Source of the DNA: Streptomyces sp. HUAS CB01
GTDB taxonomy: Bacteria; Actinomycetota; Actinomycetes; Streptomycetales; Streptomycetaceae
NCBI RefSeq assembly: GCF_030406905.1
Contig: NZ_CP129137.1
Location: 744,001-808,000, forward strand
Length of the DNA: 64,000 nt
Direction of reading: 5' to 3'
The position numbers and the translations under genes are program-made. Under the pieces are notes generated by a model. The model was not told the origin of the DNA. It searched no databases and saw only the letters and a list, made by a program, of their open reading frames with translations. Positions 17,132 through 28,570 of this stretch are shown here, in pieces. Numbering within the stretch: position 1 is the first letter of the stretch; every line of letters starts with the position of its first letter.

Positions 17132-18601
17132 ATGCCCGAGCTCTTCATCGGCGGTACCTGGACCGCCGCCGCCGGCGGGCGGAAGCGGGAGATCCGCTGT
17201 CCGGCCGACGGCACACTCGTGGCGACCGTCGACGAGGCGGGGCCGGAGGACGTCTCCGCCGCGATCGCGGCCGCCCGCGACGCCTATGACAGCGGGCCGT
17301 GGCCCCGCACCACGGCCGCGGAACGCGGTGAGTTGCTGCTGCGCTCCGCCGCCCTGCTGGAGCGCGACCGGGCCGAGTTCGCCCGCGCCGAGTCGCTGGA
17401 CGCGGGCAAGCGGCTGGTGGAGAGCGAGTACGACATGGACGACGTCGCCAGGTGCTTCCGCTGGTTCGGCCATCTCGTGGCGGCGGGCGGCCACGACCGC
17501 GTCGTCGACGCCGGCCTGCCGGACGTCGACAGCCGTGTCGTCCATGAGCCCGTCGGGGTGTGCTCGCTGATCACTCCGTGGAACTACCCGCTGCTCCAGA
17601 CGTCCTGGAAGGTCGCTCCGGCCCTCGGCGCGGGCAACACGTTCGTCCTCAAGCCGAGTGAACTGACCCCGCACACCGCCGTGTTGCTGATGCGGCTGCT
17701 CACCGAGGCGGGACTGCCCGGCGGCGCGGCCAATCTGGTGCTGGGCGCGGGCGGTGTCGTCGGCGCCCCGCTCACCGAGGATCCCCGGGTCGACATGGTG
17801 TCGTTCACGGGCGGTCTGGTCACCGGCCGCCGCATCATGGCGGCCGCGGCTCCGACGGTGAAGAAGGTGGCGCTCGAACTCGGTGGCAAGAACCCGAACG
17901 TCGTGTTCTCCGACGCCGCGTTCGAAGCGGCCGTGGACTACGCGGCGACCGCCGTCTTCCTCCACTCCGGCCAGGTGTGCTCGGCCGGGGCGCGGCTGCT
18001 GGTGCAGGACGAACTGCACGACGCGTTCGTGGCGGAGATCGTCAGGCAGGCGGAGTCCATCAGGCTCGGCGGGCCTTTCGACGAGAACGCCCGCACGGGC
18101 CCGCTGATCTCCTCCGGGCACCTGGAGAAGATCGAGGCGTACGTCGAGGCCGGTCTCGCCGAGGGCGCCGTACTGCGCTGCGGGGGTTCCCGGCCGGACG
18201 CCCCGGAGCTGTCGGACGGCTTCTACTACCTCCCGACGGTGCTGGACGAGTGCGCTCCGGACATGACGGTGGTGCGCGACGAGTCGTTCGGCCCGGTCCT
18301 GACCGTGGAGCGGTTCCGCGACGAGGACGAGGCGGTGGCGCTCGCCAACGACACGGTCTACGGGCTCGCGGGCGCCGTGTGGACCGGGGATCCGGCGCGG
18401 GCGCACCGGGTTGCCTCACGGTTGCGGGCCGGCACGGTGTGGATCAACGACTTCCATCCGTACGTCCCGCAGGCGGAGTGGGGCGGGATGAAGCAGTCCG
18501 GGTTCGGCCGTGAACTCGGCCTGGCCGGCCTGGCGGAGTATCTCGAGGCCAAACACATCTGGCGCAATCTCGCGCCCAGCCCCCAGAGGTGGTTCGCATG
18601 A
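17132..18601 (+). CDS. NAD-dependent aldehyde dehydrogenase, betaine-aldehyde type
   Basis: A 489-residue ALDH superfamily enzyme. TPWNYPLLQ near residue 152 forms the NAD pocket; the general base is in LELGGKNPN and the nucleophilic cysteine in HSGQVCSAGARL near 285. The ATG at 17132 follows GGAGGT at 17119; the in-frame GTG inside that site is rejected. It heads an operon with an APC permease and a GMC oxidoreductase, which would supply the aldehyde. Betaine aldehyde is the most likely substrate, but gamma-amino-aldehydes are possible. Confidence 0.85.
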   Translation: MPELFIGGTWTAAAGGRKREIRCPADGTLVATVDEAGPEDVSAAIAAARDAYDSGPWPRTTAAERGELLLRSAALLERDRAEFARAESLDAGKRLVESEYDMDDVARCFRWFGHLVAAGGHDRVVDAGLPDVDSRVVHEPVGVCSLITPWNYPLLQTSWKVAPALGAGNTFVLKPSELTPHTAVLLMRLLTEAGLPGGAANLVLGAGGVVGAPLTEDPRVDMVSFTGGLVTGRRIMAAAAPTVKKVALELGGKNPNVVFSDAAFEAAVDYAATAVFLHSGQVCSAGARLLVQDELHDAFVAEIVRQAESIRLGGPFDENARTGPLISSGHLEKIEAYVEAGLAEGAVLRCGGSRPDAPELSDGFYYLPTVLDECAPDMTVVRDESFGPVLTVERFRDEDEAVALANDTVYGLAGAVWTGDPARAHRVASRLRAGTVWINDFHPYVPQAEWGGMKQSGFGRELGLAGLAEYLEAKHIWRNLAPSPQRWFA

Positions 18602-20172
18602 CGGCGGACACGGGACGGGCACCGGACGCCAAGGGCCCGTCGGGCCCCGGCCACCACGAGGACGACGCGTCGCTCGCGGAACTGGGGTACAAGCCGGAGC
18701 TCAAACGCACGCTGGGCAACTTCCACACGTTCGCCGCCGGGATCAGCTACATCTCGATCCTCACCGGCACCTTCCAGCTGTTCTACTTCGGCGTCGCCTT
18801 CGGCGGCCCGGCCTACTGGTGGTCGTGGCCGATGGTGTTCGTCGGCCAGCTGATGGTGGCGCTGTGCTTCTGCGAGCTGGCGGCGCGCTATCCGGTCGCC
18901 GGCTCCGTCTACAACTGGGCGAAGAAGATGGGCGGTCCGCACCTCGGCTGGCTCGGCGGCTGGATGATGATGACGGCGACGATGGTGACGTTGTCCGCCG
19001 TGGCGCTGGCGTACCAGATCACCCTGCCGCAGATCGATCCCTGGTTCCAGCTCGTGGGCGACGGGACCGGTTCGTCGGCGGCGGCCAACGCCGTCCTGCT
19101 CGGTACGGTCCTCATCGTCTTCTCGACACTCGTCAACGCCTTCGGCGTGCAGCTGATGGCGCGCATCAACTCCGCGGGCGTCTTCATCGAGCTCATCGCC
19201 GCCGTCGCGCTGATCATCTTCCTCGCGGTGCACATCACCCGCGGGCCGGCCACCGTCCTCACCGAGACGTACGGGCTCGGCAAGGACCAACCCTGGGGCT
19301 ACTTCGGAGCCTTCCTCACCGCTTCGCTGGCCTCCGCCTACGTGATGTACGGCTTCGACACGGCGTCCTCGCTCGGTGAGGAGTCGCACGCGCCCCGGCG
19401 GAACTGCCCGCGCGCCATCCTCCGCGCGCTGGTGGCGTCCTTCCTCATCGGCGGAATGATCCTGTTGTTCGCGCTGATGGCCGTGCCGAACCTGTTTGCG
19501 AAGCAACTGTCCACCGAGGGGCTGCAGTACGTGGTGCTGGTGACCCTGGGCCCGACGGTCGGCGAGATCTTCCTGTGGTGCGTCGTCGTCGCGATCACCG
19601 TGTGCGTGCTGGCCGTGCACGCCGCCGGGATCCGGCTGATGTTCGCGATGGCACGGGACAACAACCTGCCGGCGGGATCGCGGCTCGCGCGGGTCAGCCC
19701 CCGGTTCCGGACGCCCGTGGTGCCCGCGGTCGTCATCGGCCTCGTGGGTGTCGTCATCCTGGTGATCAACATCAACCAGCCGCAGATCTTCTCGGTGGTC
19801 ACCAGCATCGCGATCATCATGATCTACGTCGCCTATCTGATGGTCACCACCCCGATGCTGATCCAGCGGCTGCGCGGCAGGTGGAAGCCGGCCGAGGACG
19901 GCTTCTCGCTCGGCAGGTTCGGACTGCCCGTCAACGTCCTCGCCGTGCTCTGGGGCGCGGCCATGTCCCTGAACCTGGCCTGGCCCCGTGCCGAGGTCTA
20001 CAACGCCACCGGGCCGCAGCACTGGTACCTGCGCTGGGGCGCGTTCCTGTTCATCGGTCTCGTCGCGCTCGGTGGGTTCGCCTACTACTGGTTCGTCCAG
20101 CGCCACAAGACGGGTGTGCTCGCCGAGCACGCGTCCGAGTCCGCGCCGACCGGTGGTCCGGCGGCTCCCTGA
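18598..20172 (+). CDS. APC-family amino acid/amine permease
   Basis: A 524-residue integral membrane protein with about 12 hydrophobic segments and a cytoplasmic N-terminal tail. FHTFAAGISYISILTGTF opens the first span. The motif SLGEESHAPRRNCPRAI near residue 260 is typical of the APC superfamily, including GABA and choline-related permeases. The ATG at 18598 overlaps the ALDH stop (ATGA). It probably imports the amine that the flanking GMC and ALDH enzymes oxidise. An APC carrier rather than a BCCT or ABC system makes choline less certain. Confidence 0.85.
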   Translation: MTADTGRAPDAKGPSGPGHHEDDASLAELGYKPELKRTLGNFHTFAAGISYISILTGTFQLFYFGVAFGGPAYWWSWPMVFVGQLMVALCFCELAARYPVAGSVYNWAKKMGGPHLGWLGGWMMMTATMVTLSAVALAYQITLPQIDPWFQLVGDGTGSSAAANAVLLGTVLIVFSTLVNAFGVQLMARINSAGVFIELIAAVALIIFLAVHITRGPATVLTETYGLGKDQPWGYFGAFLTASLASAYVMYGFDTASSLGEESHAPRRNCPRAILRALVASFLIGGMILLFALMAVPNLFAKQLSTEGLQYVVLVTLGPTVGEIFLWCVVVAITVCVLAVHAAGIRLMFAMARDNNLPAGSRLARVSPRFRTPVVPAVVIGLVGVVILVININQPQIFSVVTSIAIIMIYVAYLMVTTPMLIQRLRGRWKPAEDGFSLGRFGLPVNVLAVLWGAAMSLNLAWPRAEVYNATGPQHWYLRWGAFLFIGLVALGGFAYYWFVQRHKTGVLAEHASESAPTGGPAAP

Positions 20173-20244
20173 CGAGCCTCCCCGGCACGCGCCCGGCCGT
20201 GTCCGGCCGCGGCCCCGACGGCTCCCCGACGACCTGGAGATGCC

Positions 20245-21822
20245 ATGGCCTCACCCGCCTCCGTGCCGGAGTTCGACCATGTCGTGGTGGGAGGCGGCAC
20301 GGCCGGCGCCGTCGTCGCCGCGCGGCTCAGCGAGGACCCGGACGTCCGCGTCTGCCTGCTGGAGGCCGGCCCCTCGGACGTGGGCGACGACAACATCCTG
20401 GTACTGGAGCGCTGGATGGCCCTGCTGGAGTCGGGCTACGACTGGGACTACCCCGTCGAACCCCAGGTGAACGGCAACAGTTTCCTCCGCCATGCCCGGG
20501 CCCGGGTGCTCGGCGGTTGTTCGTCGCACAACTCCTGCATCGCGTTCTGGGCGCCCGCGGAGGACCTGGACGGCTGGGCCGCGGCGGGCTGCACCGGCTG
20601 GAGCGCCGCGGACTGCTTCCCGCTGTACCGGCGGCTGGAGAACAACGACGCGCCCGGCGACCACCACGGCCGCTCCGGCCCGGTGCGGTTGCGGACGGTG
20701 CCCCCGAGGGACCCGTGCGGGCGGGCCCTGCTGGAGGCCTGCGCCGAGGCGGGCATCCCGACGACCCCGTTCAACGCCGGTACGACGGTGGTGCGGGGCG
20801 CCAACTGGTTCCAGATCAACGCCCGTCCGGACGGCACCCGTTCGTCCGCCTCGGTGTCGTACCTGCACCCCGTGCTGGGCACGCGGCCGAACCTGGAGGT
20901 GAGGACCGGGGTACGGGCGCGGCGTCTGCTGTTCTCGCCCGACGGCCGGTGCACGGGTGTCGAGTACCTGGAGCCGGACACCGTCCACACCTCGGTGGTG
21001 ACCGCGCGCGGTGAGGTGGTCGTGGCATGCGGGGCGATCGACTCGCCGAAGCTGCTGATGCTGTCGGGCATCGGCCCGGGCGGCCATCTGCGGGACGTCG
21101 GCGTCGACGTACGGGTGGACGCCCCCGGAGTCGGCTCCCACCTGCAGGACCACCCGGAGGGAGTGATCATGTGGGAGGCGAGGCAGCCCATGGTCACCAC
21201 GTCGACCCAGTGGTGGGAGATCGGCATCTTCGCGGACACCGTGCCCGGCCTCGACCGGCCGGACCTGATGTTCCACTACGGCTCCGTGCCCTTCGACCTC
21301 AACACCTACCGGCACGGCTATCCCACGTCCGACAACGCCTTCTCGCTGACGCCCAACGTCACCCAGGCGCGTTCACGGGGCACGGTGCGGCTGCGCAGCC
21401 GGGACTTCCGCGACAAGCCGATGGTCGACCCCCGGTACTTCACCCACGAGCACGACATCCGGGTGATGACGCACGGGCTGCGGTTGGCGCGCGACATCGT
21501 CTCCCGGGGCCCGATGACCGACTGGGCGGGTGCGGAGCTCGCCCCCGGGCCCGGAACCACGAGCGACGACGCCCTGTTCGCCTACGTGCGGGACACCCAC
21601 AACACCGTCTACCACCCGGCGGGGACGGTGCGGATGGGCGCTGACGCCGACCCGGAGTCCCCGCTCGACGCGCGTCTGCGGGTCAAGGGCGTACGGGGAC
21701 TGCGGGTGGCCGACGCCTCGGTCATGCCGCTGCTCACCACGGTCAATCCGTGCATCACGACGATGATGATCGGCGAGAGGTGCGCCGACATGATCAAGGC
21801 CGATGCGGCGGGGAGCGGCTGA
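20245..21822 (+). CDS. GMC-family FAD oxidoreductase, choline oxidase/dehydrogenase-like
   Basis: A 525-residue glucose-methanol-choline flavoenzyme. The FAD dinucleotide fold FDHVVVGGGTAGAVVAARL is at the N-terminus. The GMC signature RVLGGCSSHNSCIAFW lies near residue 88, a catalytic histidine in NTVYHPAGTVRMG near 460, and NPCITTMMIGE closes the fold. A GGAG site precedes the ATG. It would oxidise an alcohol such as choline to the aldehyde used by the upstream ALDH. The 72-base gap to the permease is compatible with one operon. Confidence 0.85.
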   Translation: MASPASVPEFDHVVVGGGTAGAVVAARLSEDPDVRVCLLEAGPSDVGDDNILVLERWMALLESGYDWDYPVEPQVNGNSFLRHARARVLGGCSSHNSCIAFWAPAEDLDGWAAAGCTGWSAADCFPLYRRLENNDAPGDHHGRSGPVRLRTVPPRDPCGRALLEACAEAGIPTTPFNAGTTVVRGANWFQINARPDGTRSSASVSYLHPVLGTRPNLEVRTGVRARRLLFSPDGRCTGVEYLEPDTVHTSVVTARGEVVVACGAIDSPKLLMLSGIGPGGHLRDVGVDVRVDAPGVGSHLQDHPEGVIMWEARQPMVTTSTQWWEIGIFADTVPGLDRPDLMFHYGSVPFDLNTYRHGYPTSDNAFSLTPNVTQARSRGTVRLRSRDFRDKPMVDPRYFTHEHDIRVMTHGLRLARDIVSRGPMTDWAGAELAPGPGTTSDDALFAYVRDTHNTVYHPAGTVRMGADADPESPLDARLRVKGVRGLRVADASVMPLLTTVNPCITTMMIGERCADMIKADAAGSG

Positions 21823-21963
21823 GCGGTCTCCGGTGGGAGCGGCGGGCTCCGGGCCGCCGCAGCGCGAGGGGAGTTCGAGCCGGGAACGGCTGACGGACGT
21901 CCGGCGGCCGGACGGTGCGCTTCCGCCCGGCGGCCGGGCCTTTCTCAGTGCGTTCCCGGCTCG

Positions 21964-21986
21964 GTGTCCCGCGTGGGGCGGGACAC
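21964..21986. terminator. Hairpin terminator of the ALDH-APC-GMC operon
   Basis: GTGTCCCGC and GCGGGACAC pair perfectly over 9 bp around a 5-base loop, about 140 bases after the GMC stop. Confidence 0.6.
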
Positions 21987-22043
21987 GGGGCACCGGCCGG
22001 TGGAGCCGGCAGGCTGCTGCGGGGCCCTCATGACGGGCCGGAA

Positions 22044-22067
22044 GCCCGGGGCGGTGGAGCCCCGGGC
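22044..22067. terminator. Hairpin terminator of the small secreted protein gene
   Basis: GCCCGGGGC (22044-22052) pairs with GCCCCGGGC (22059-22067) around a 6-base loop, 21 bases past the end of the minus-strand gene. Confidence 0.6.
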
Positions 22068-22088
22068 CCGGAGTCCGACGCACGGCGC

Positions 22089-22400
22089 TCAGTGCCGGCC
22101 GCCACCGCCACCGCCGCCACCGCCGCGGTCACCGCCGTGGTCGCCGCCGCCACCGCCGCGGTCACCGCCGTGGTCGCCGTTGCCGCCGCGGCCGTTGTCG
22201 TGGTCGCCGCCCCAGTCGTGGTCTCCGTATCCGCCGTAACCGTAGTCGTCGTCGCAGTAGTGGTAGCGGTATCCGTCGTCCCAGCAGTCGCCGGACGAGT
22301 AGCTCGCCGCGTTGGCGACGCCCGCTCCTCCCAGGGACAGGGCCAGAGCCGCGAACAGGCCGGCCGGCAGACGGAATGCCCTTGAAGTCCTCGCACGCAT
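22089..22400 (-). CDS. Small secreted Gly/Asp/His-rich protein
   Basis: A 103-residue exported protein. The signal peptide runs from MRARTSRAFRLP to a cleavage site after GVANA, about residue 31. The mature part starts with a Tyr/Cys/Asp segment (SSGDCWDDGYRYHYCDDDYG) and continues with Gly/Asp/His/Arg repeats (GDHGGDRGGGG) ending in RH. The ATG at 22400 has an AAGGGA site. The Asp/His content suggests metal binding or hydration, but no family is recognised. Coding triplet repeats make this stretch prone to length changes. Confidence 0.75.
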   Translation of the reverse strand: MRARTSRAFRLPAGLFAALALSLGGAGVANAASYSSGDCWDDGYRYHYCDDDYGYGGYGDHDWGGDHDNGRGGNGDHGGDRGGGGGDHGGDRGGGGGGGGGRH

Positions 22401-23034
22401 GATGAGATCCCTTCCGGCGACTGCCGCGGGCGCCACGGCGCGGGCCACCGCGCGCCGGCACCGGAGAAGGCCGGTGACGTGTTCGCGAGGGGCACTGGCG
22501 CATCGGCCGTGCGTGAAGCGGGAGTTGCCGCGGCGGGGCGGTGGTGCCGTCCGCGCGGCATGGCGCGCCGCGCCCGGACGGATCGGTGCCCGCATGGAAC
22601 GGCGCCGACCGGGCTCGGCCGTGTACGACGCCGCGCGCCCGCCAAACGGCCCTGCCGGCCGTCGACCGGGATATCGAGGTTCGTGACCGCCCTCCCATGG
22701 ACCCACCGGGAGCCATGGACTCACCGGGAGCCGCACCACCGAAAGACGGACATTTCATTACATTTAGAACAAACTAGGCACGCGCGGCCGGGAAAGTCAA
22801 CCGCTGGCGACCGGCCAGTCAACGGCCGCGGACGACCGGGCACCCACCCCCGGAAGGGGGACTCCGGAGAGGGTTCCGGCGCAGGTGGAGGCCCCCGCCG
22901 GAAACGGAGGGGGTCCGACCGGGCATGCCGGCGGCCCTGCGAGACCGATATCGCACGGGGTGTGTGACGGGGATCATCGAAGGCGTGTGCATGCGTCGTT
23001 GACGCACGCGAGCATTTCATGTGCCTCCTCCCCT
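22401..23034. other. Intergenic region with an AT-richer patch
   Basis: No gene is seen in this 634-bp stretch. At 22743-22780 base composition drops sharply in GC (GAAAGACGGACATTTCATTA and following), which may mark a promoter. The right end runs into the amidase remnant. Confidence 0.45.
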
Positions 23035-23446
23035 CATCTCGGCTGGTCGCACCGCTCGGTGATCGGCCACAAGGAGTGGCAGCCGGGGAAGATCGACCCT
23101 CACGGGTTCATGATGGACACGATGCGGAGCAGGGTCCGGCAGCGTCTCGGCGGCAAGCCGGACGGCCCGCCCACGCCGCCCCCGTCCAAGCCGCCGGCGG
23201 CGTACGAGCCGTTCCGGTGCCGCGTTCTTCTCCGTGGGCCGGCGCAGCGCCGTCCTCACGGCGATGGGCAGGCGGCTGGTGGCGGAGTGCTGCGGGCGGT
23301 ACGAGGTCGGCCCGGACCCGGAGTGGACCGAGGCGGATCGCACGTCCTACGCGGCCTGGCAGCGCAAGCTCGACTACTCGGGGAGCGATGCGGACGGCAT
23401 CCCCGGGAAGACGAGCTGGGACAGGGTGAAGGTGCCGAACGTCTGA
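23035..23446 (+). pseudogene. Remnant of a peptidoglycan amidase with C-terminal binding domain
   Basis: From about 23035 one frame reads HLGWSHRSVIGHKEWQPGKI, DPHGFMMDTMRSRV, the end of an N-acetylmuramoyl-L-alanine amidase domain, then a Pro-rich linker to YEPF. Near 23215 the homology jumps to another frame ([20 protein letters not shown] ... [25 protein letters not shown]) and ends at the stop at 23446. A two-base loss near TTCCGGTGCC explains the shift. The start, signal region and zinc-binding N-terminal half are missing, so the gene is dead. This amidase-plus-binding architecture is common in streptomycete and phage-derived lysins. Confidence 0.7.
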
Positions 23447-23476
23447 TCCGGGGAGGGGTCTCGTGGGCGAACGGCG

Positions 23477-23512
23477 CCGCCCCGTCCGGTGGTTGCGCAC
23501 CGGACGGGGCGG
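23477..23512. terminator. Strong bidirectional hairpin terminator
   Basis: A perfect 15-bp stem, CCGCCCCGTCCGGTG with CACCGGACGGGGCGG, around a 6-base loop. It lies between the amidase remnant and the convergent 3-prime end of the isocitrate dehydrogenase gene. Confidence 0.8.
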
Positions 23513-23566
23513 AGGGTGCCGGGACGAGGGGCGCCCCGGGCGGGGCCGGCCCCTCGCTCGCCCGGG

Positions 23567-25825
<2,259 letters not shown>

Positions 25826-25900
25826 TCAAGATATCTCGGCGCGTCTTCCCTCTCGACAGTGGCCTGCCCCACAGCGGCGGAAAACCGTCGGCCCACGGTC

Positions 25901-28570
25901 TCACGGTGTGCGACCGGTGAGGACGAGGGGCAGGGACTGCTCGGACCAGACGGTCTTCCCCTCCCGTGTGTAGCGGCTGCCCCAGCGGCGCGAGAGCTGG
26001 GCGACGAGGTAGAGGCCGCGGCCCCCCTCCTCCGAGGTCCGGGCCCGGCGCATCCTGGGCTGGGTGTTGCTCGGGTCGGAGACCTCGCAGGTCAGGGCGT
26101 CCGTCCGGAGCAGCCTGAGCCGTACGGGACCGCCGGCGTAGCGGATGGCGTTGGTGACGAGCTCGCTGGCGATCAGCTCGGTGGTGAAGCCCAGTTCGTC
26201 GAGGTCCCACCGGGTCAGCTGCTCCAGGACCAGATGGCGCGCGTCCGCGACGACGGCGGGGTCGGCGTCGAGCAGCCAGGTCGCCGTGGAGTCGGCGGGG
26301 ACCTCCCGGGTGCGGGCCAGCAGCAGCGTCACGTCGTCCTTCAGCCGGCCGGGCGGGAGGTCCTCGACGATGTCGTGGCGTGCGTGACGCAGCGGCCGCT
26401 CCAGCACCGCCGCACGCACCAGCCGGTCCGCCAGGTCCCGCATGCCCTCGTCGATGTCGCCCTCACCCCGCTCGATCAGGCCGTCGGTGTAGAGGGCCAG
26501 GACGCTGCCCGGCGTCAGGTCGCGCTCGGCGGCCTCGAAGGGCCAGCCGCCGACTCCGAGCGGCGGCCCGGGGCTCAGATCGACCCAGTCGACGGTGCCG
26601 TCCGGCGTGACGACCGCCGGCGGCGGATGGCCGGCGCTCGCCATGACGCACTGCCGGGCCACCGGGTCGTAGACGGCGTACAGGCAGGTGGCACCGGCCG
26701 GACCGCCCGGGAGGGGGATGCCCGTGTCGCCGTTGCCGGGCTCCTCGCTCTCTGCCTCGGCGGCGACCTGCAGGACCAGGTCGTCCAGGTGCGCCAGCAG
26801 TTCCTCGGGCTCCAGGTCGAGGTCGGCCAGCGCCCGTACGGCACTGCGCAGCCGCCCCATCATGGCCGTGGCGTGGAGTCCGTGACCGGCCACGTCCCCG
26901 ACGACGAGGGCGACTCGCGCCGAGGACAGCGGGATGACGTCGAACCAGTCCCCGCCCACGCCGCTGTCGGCGTCGGCCGGGAGATAGGCGCCGGCGGCCT
27001 CCAGCGCGGGCCGCTCGCAGGTCGCGGGGGGCAGCAGGCTGCGCTGCAGGCCGACGGCCGTACGGCGCTCCTTCGTGTAGCGGCGCGCGTTGTCGACCGC
27101 GAGCGCCGCGCGGGAGGCGATCTCCTCCAGCAGGGCCAGATCGTCCAGGTCCAGGGCAGGGCGGTGCCCGGTCCGCCAGACCACGAGCCGGCCGAACATG
27201 ATGCCGCGGGCGCGCAGCGGAGCGGCCATCGCCGAGTGCGCCTCCGGCACGGCGGCGGCCCACTCCGGCGCACCGCCCGGTGCCGCCTGGGCGTCCCTGC
27301 CGAGCCCCGTGACGAGCACACCGTGGCTGTTGCCCGCGAACGCCCCGGGACCGCGCCCGTCGGGCTCGTCGACGGTCTCCGCGTGTGTCGTGCCGGTCCG
27401 GGGCACCCCGGCCTCCGCCCCGGCGACGGCCATCCGCAGCAGTACGAGTGCGTGCCGGCCGTCCGCGGGCGGTTCGCCGCCCGTCAGCACGGTCTCCGCG
27501 AGGTCCACGGCCGCGCGGTCCCCGAGGGCGGGTGCCAGGACCCCGGCCAGGTCCTCGACGGTGCGCATGACCGAGAGCGACGACCCGCTCAGTGCCTCGG
27601 TGGCGCGGTAGAGGAGCTCCAGCCGGCCCCGGGCCCGCTGGTGGTCGGTGACGTCGGTGAAGACCGTCGCCACGCCCATCGCCCGGCCGTCGGACTCCAG
27701 CAGCCGGAACGCCGAGAACGACAGTTCCCGGCCGCCCCGGGGGTCGACCAGGGTGCGCACGGTGGTGCTGAAACCGATCAGCGGGTGGCCGGTGCGCAGG
27801 ACCTCCCGCAGCTGTGCGTCGATGGTCTCGGCGTCCTCCGCGCGGAGGAAGTCCCCCAGGCGCCGGCCGCCCATGTCGAAGGGCACCCCGGTGTACGGCA
27901 GCAGATGGGAGTTCGTCCGCAGCAGCCGCAGACCGGCGTCGAAGAGGGCGAGCCCGACCCGGCCCTGCAGGAACAGCTCCCGGGTCAGGGCGCGGTCCTG
28001 CCGCCACCGCACGAGGACGTCCTCGGGAGCGCAGACGACCAGGAACCGGGCCGCGCCGTCTCCGCGGCCCTCGTCGAGGGGCAGCACGCCGAAGCCGACG
28101 TCCAGTTCGTGGCCGGAGCCGTGCCGGAGCGTCACCCGGCCCTCCCAGCCCGCCTGCGGGTCCGGTGCGCCCCGCTCTCCCCGGTCGGCGTCCCGCGCAC
28201 CGGCTCCGCCGGACGCCTCGGACACACCGGACGCACCAGCCCCGCCGGACGCTCCGGCGGGTGCCCGCCCGCCGCCCCACCGCGCGCGCAGGGTCTCCCA
28301 GCTGTCCGCGTCCGCCAGCAGCTCCCTCACGGACCTCCCGCAGACGTCCGCGCACGGCCGGCCGAGCAGGGCCTCGGCGGCCGGGGTCAGGGCCACGACG
28401 GTGCCGGCGCCGTCCAGCAGCGCCGCCGCGGTGCCGGCGACCGCGAAGGGGGAGTCGTCGCGGCCGGTCCCCGCGGCGCCCGCACGGGAGTCGTCGACCC
28501 GCGCCGGCCGTTCTCCCGGGCCCCCGGGGCCGGCGGGGGGCCACATGTCCGGGAACGACGCCGGTGTCAC
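25901..28570 (-). CDS. PAS-GAF-SpoIIE phosphatase with HATPase domain
   Basis: An 889-residue cytoplasmic signalling protein. Two PAS-like regions (residues about 45-110 and 190-330) precede a GAF domain (about 330-500). A PP2C/SpoIIE phosphatase domain follows, with metal aspartates in GGDWFDVIPLSSA and VVGDVAGHGLHA. A C-terminal anti-sigma-type HATPase domain shows ELIASELVTNAIRYA and EEGGRGLYLVAQLS. Such fusions control anti-sigma antagonists by dephosphorylation while the HATPase acts as a partner kinase. The GTG start overlaps the stop of a second SpoIIE gene upstream (GTGA), so the two are co-translated. Confidence 0.9.
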   Translation of the reverse strand: MTPASFPDMWPPAGPGGPGERPARVDDSRAGAAGTGRDDSPFAVAGTAAALLDGAGTVVALTPAAEALLGRPCADVCGRSVRELLADADSWETLRARWGGGRAPAGASGGAGASGVSEASGGAGARDADRGERGAPDPQAGWEGRVTLRHGSGHELDVGFGVLPLDEGRGDGAARFLVVCAPEDVLVRWRQDRALTRELFLQGRVGLALFDAGLRLLRTNSHLLPYTGVPFDMGGRRLGDFLRAEDAETIDAQLREVLRTGHPLIGFSTTVRTLVDPRGGRELSFSAFRLLESDGRAMGVATVFTDVTDHQRARGRLELLYRATEALSGSSLSVMRTVEDLAGVLAPALGDRAAVDLAETVLTGGEPPADGRHALVLLRMAVAGAEAGVPRTGTTHAETVDEPDGRGPGAFAGNSHGVLVTGLGRDAQAAPGGAPEWAAAVPEAHSAMAAPLRARGIMFGRLVVWRTGHRPALDLDDLALLEEIASRAALAVDNARRYTKERRTAVGLQRSLLPPATCERPALEAAGAYLPADADSGVGGDWFDVIPLSSARVALVVGDVAGHGLHATAMMGRLRSAVRALADLDLEPEELLAHLDDLVLQVAAEAESEEPGNGDTGIPLPGGPAGATCLYAVYDPVARQCVMASAGHPPPAVVTPDGTVDWVDLSPGPPLGVGGWPFEAAERDLTPGSVLALYTDGLIERGEGDIDEGMRDLADRLVRAAVLERPLRHARHDIVEDLPPGRLKDDVTLLLARTREVPADSTATWLLDADPAVVADARHLVLEQLTRWDLDELGFTTELIASELVTNAIRYAGGPVRLRLLRTDALTCEVSDPSNTQPRMRRARTSEEGGRGLYLVAQLSRRWGSRYTREGKTVWSEQSLPLVLTGRTP

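Noticed and set aside
23035..23446. Prophage region
   Set aside because: Only a lysin fragment is present; no integrase, portal, capsid or attachment repeats are seen nearby.
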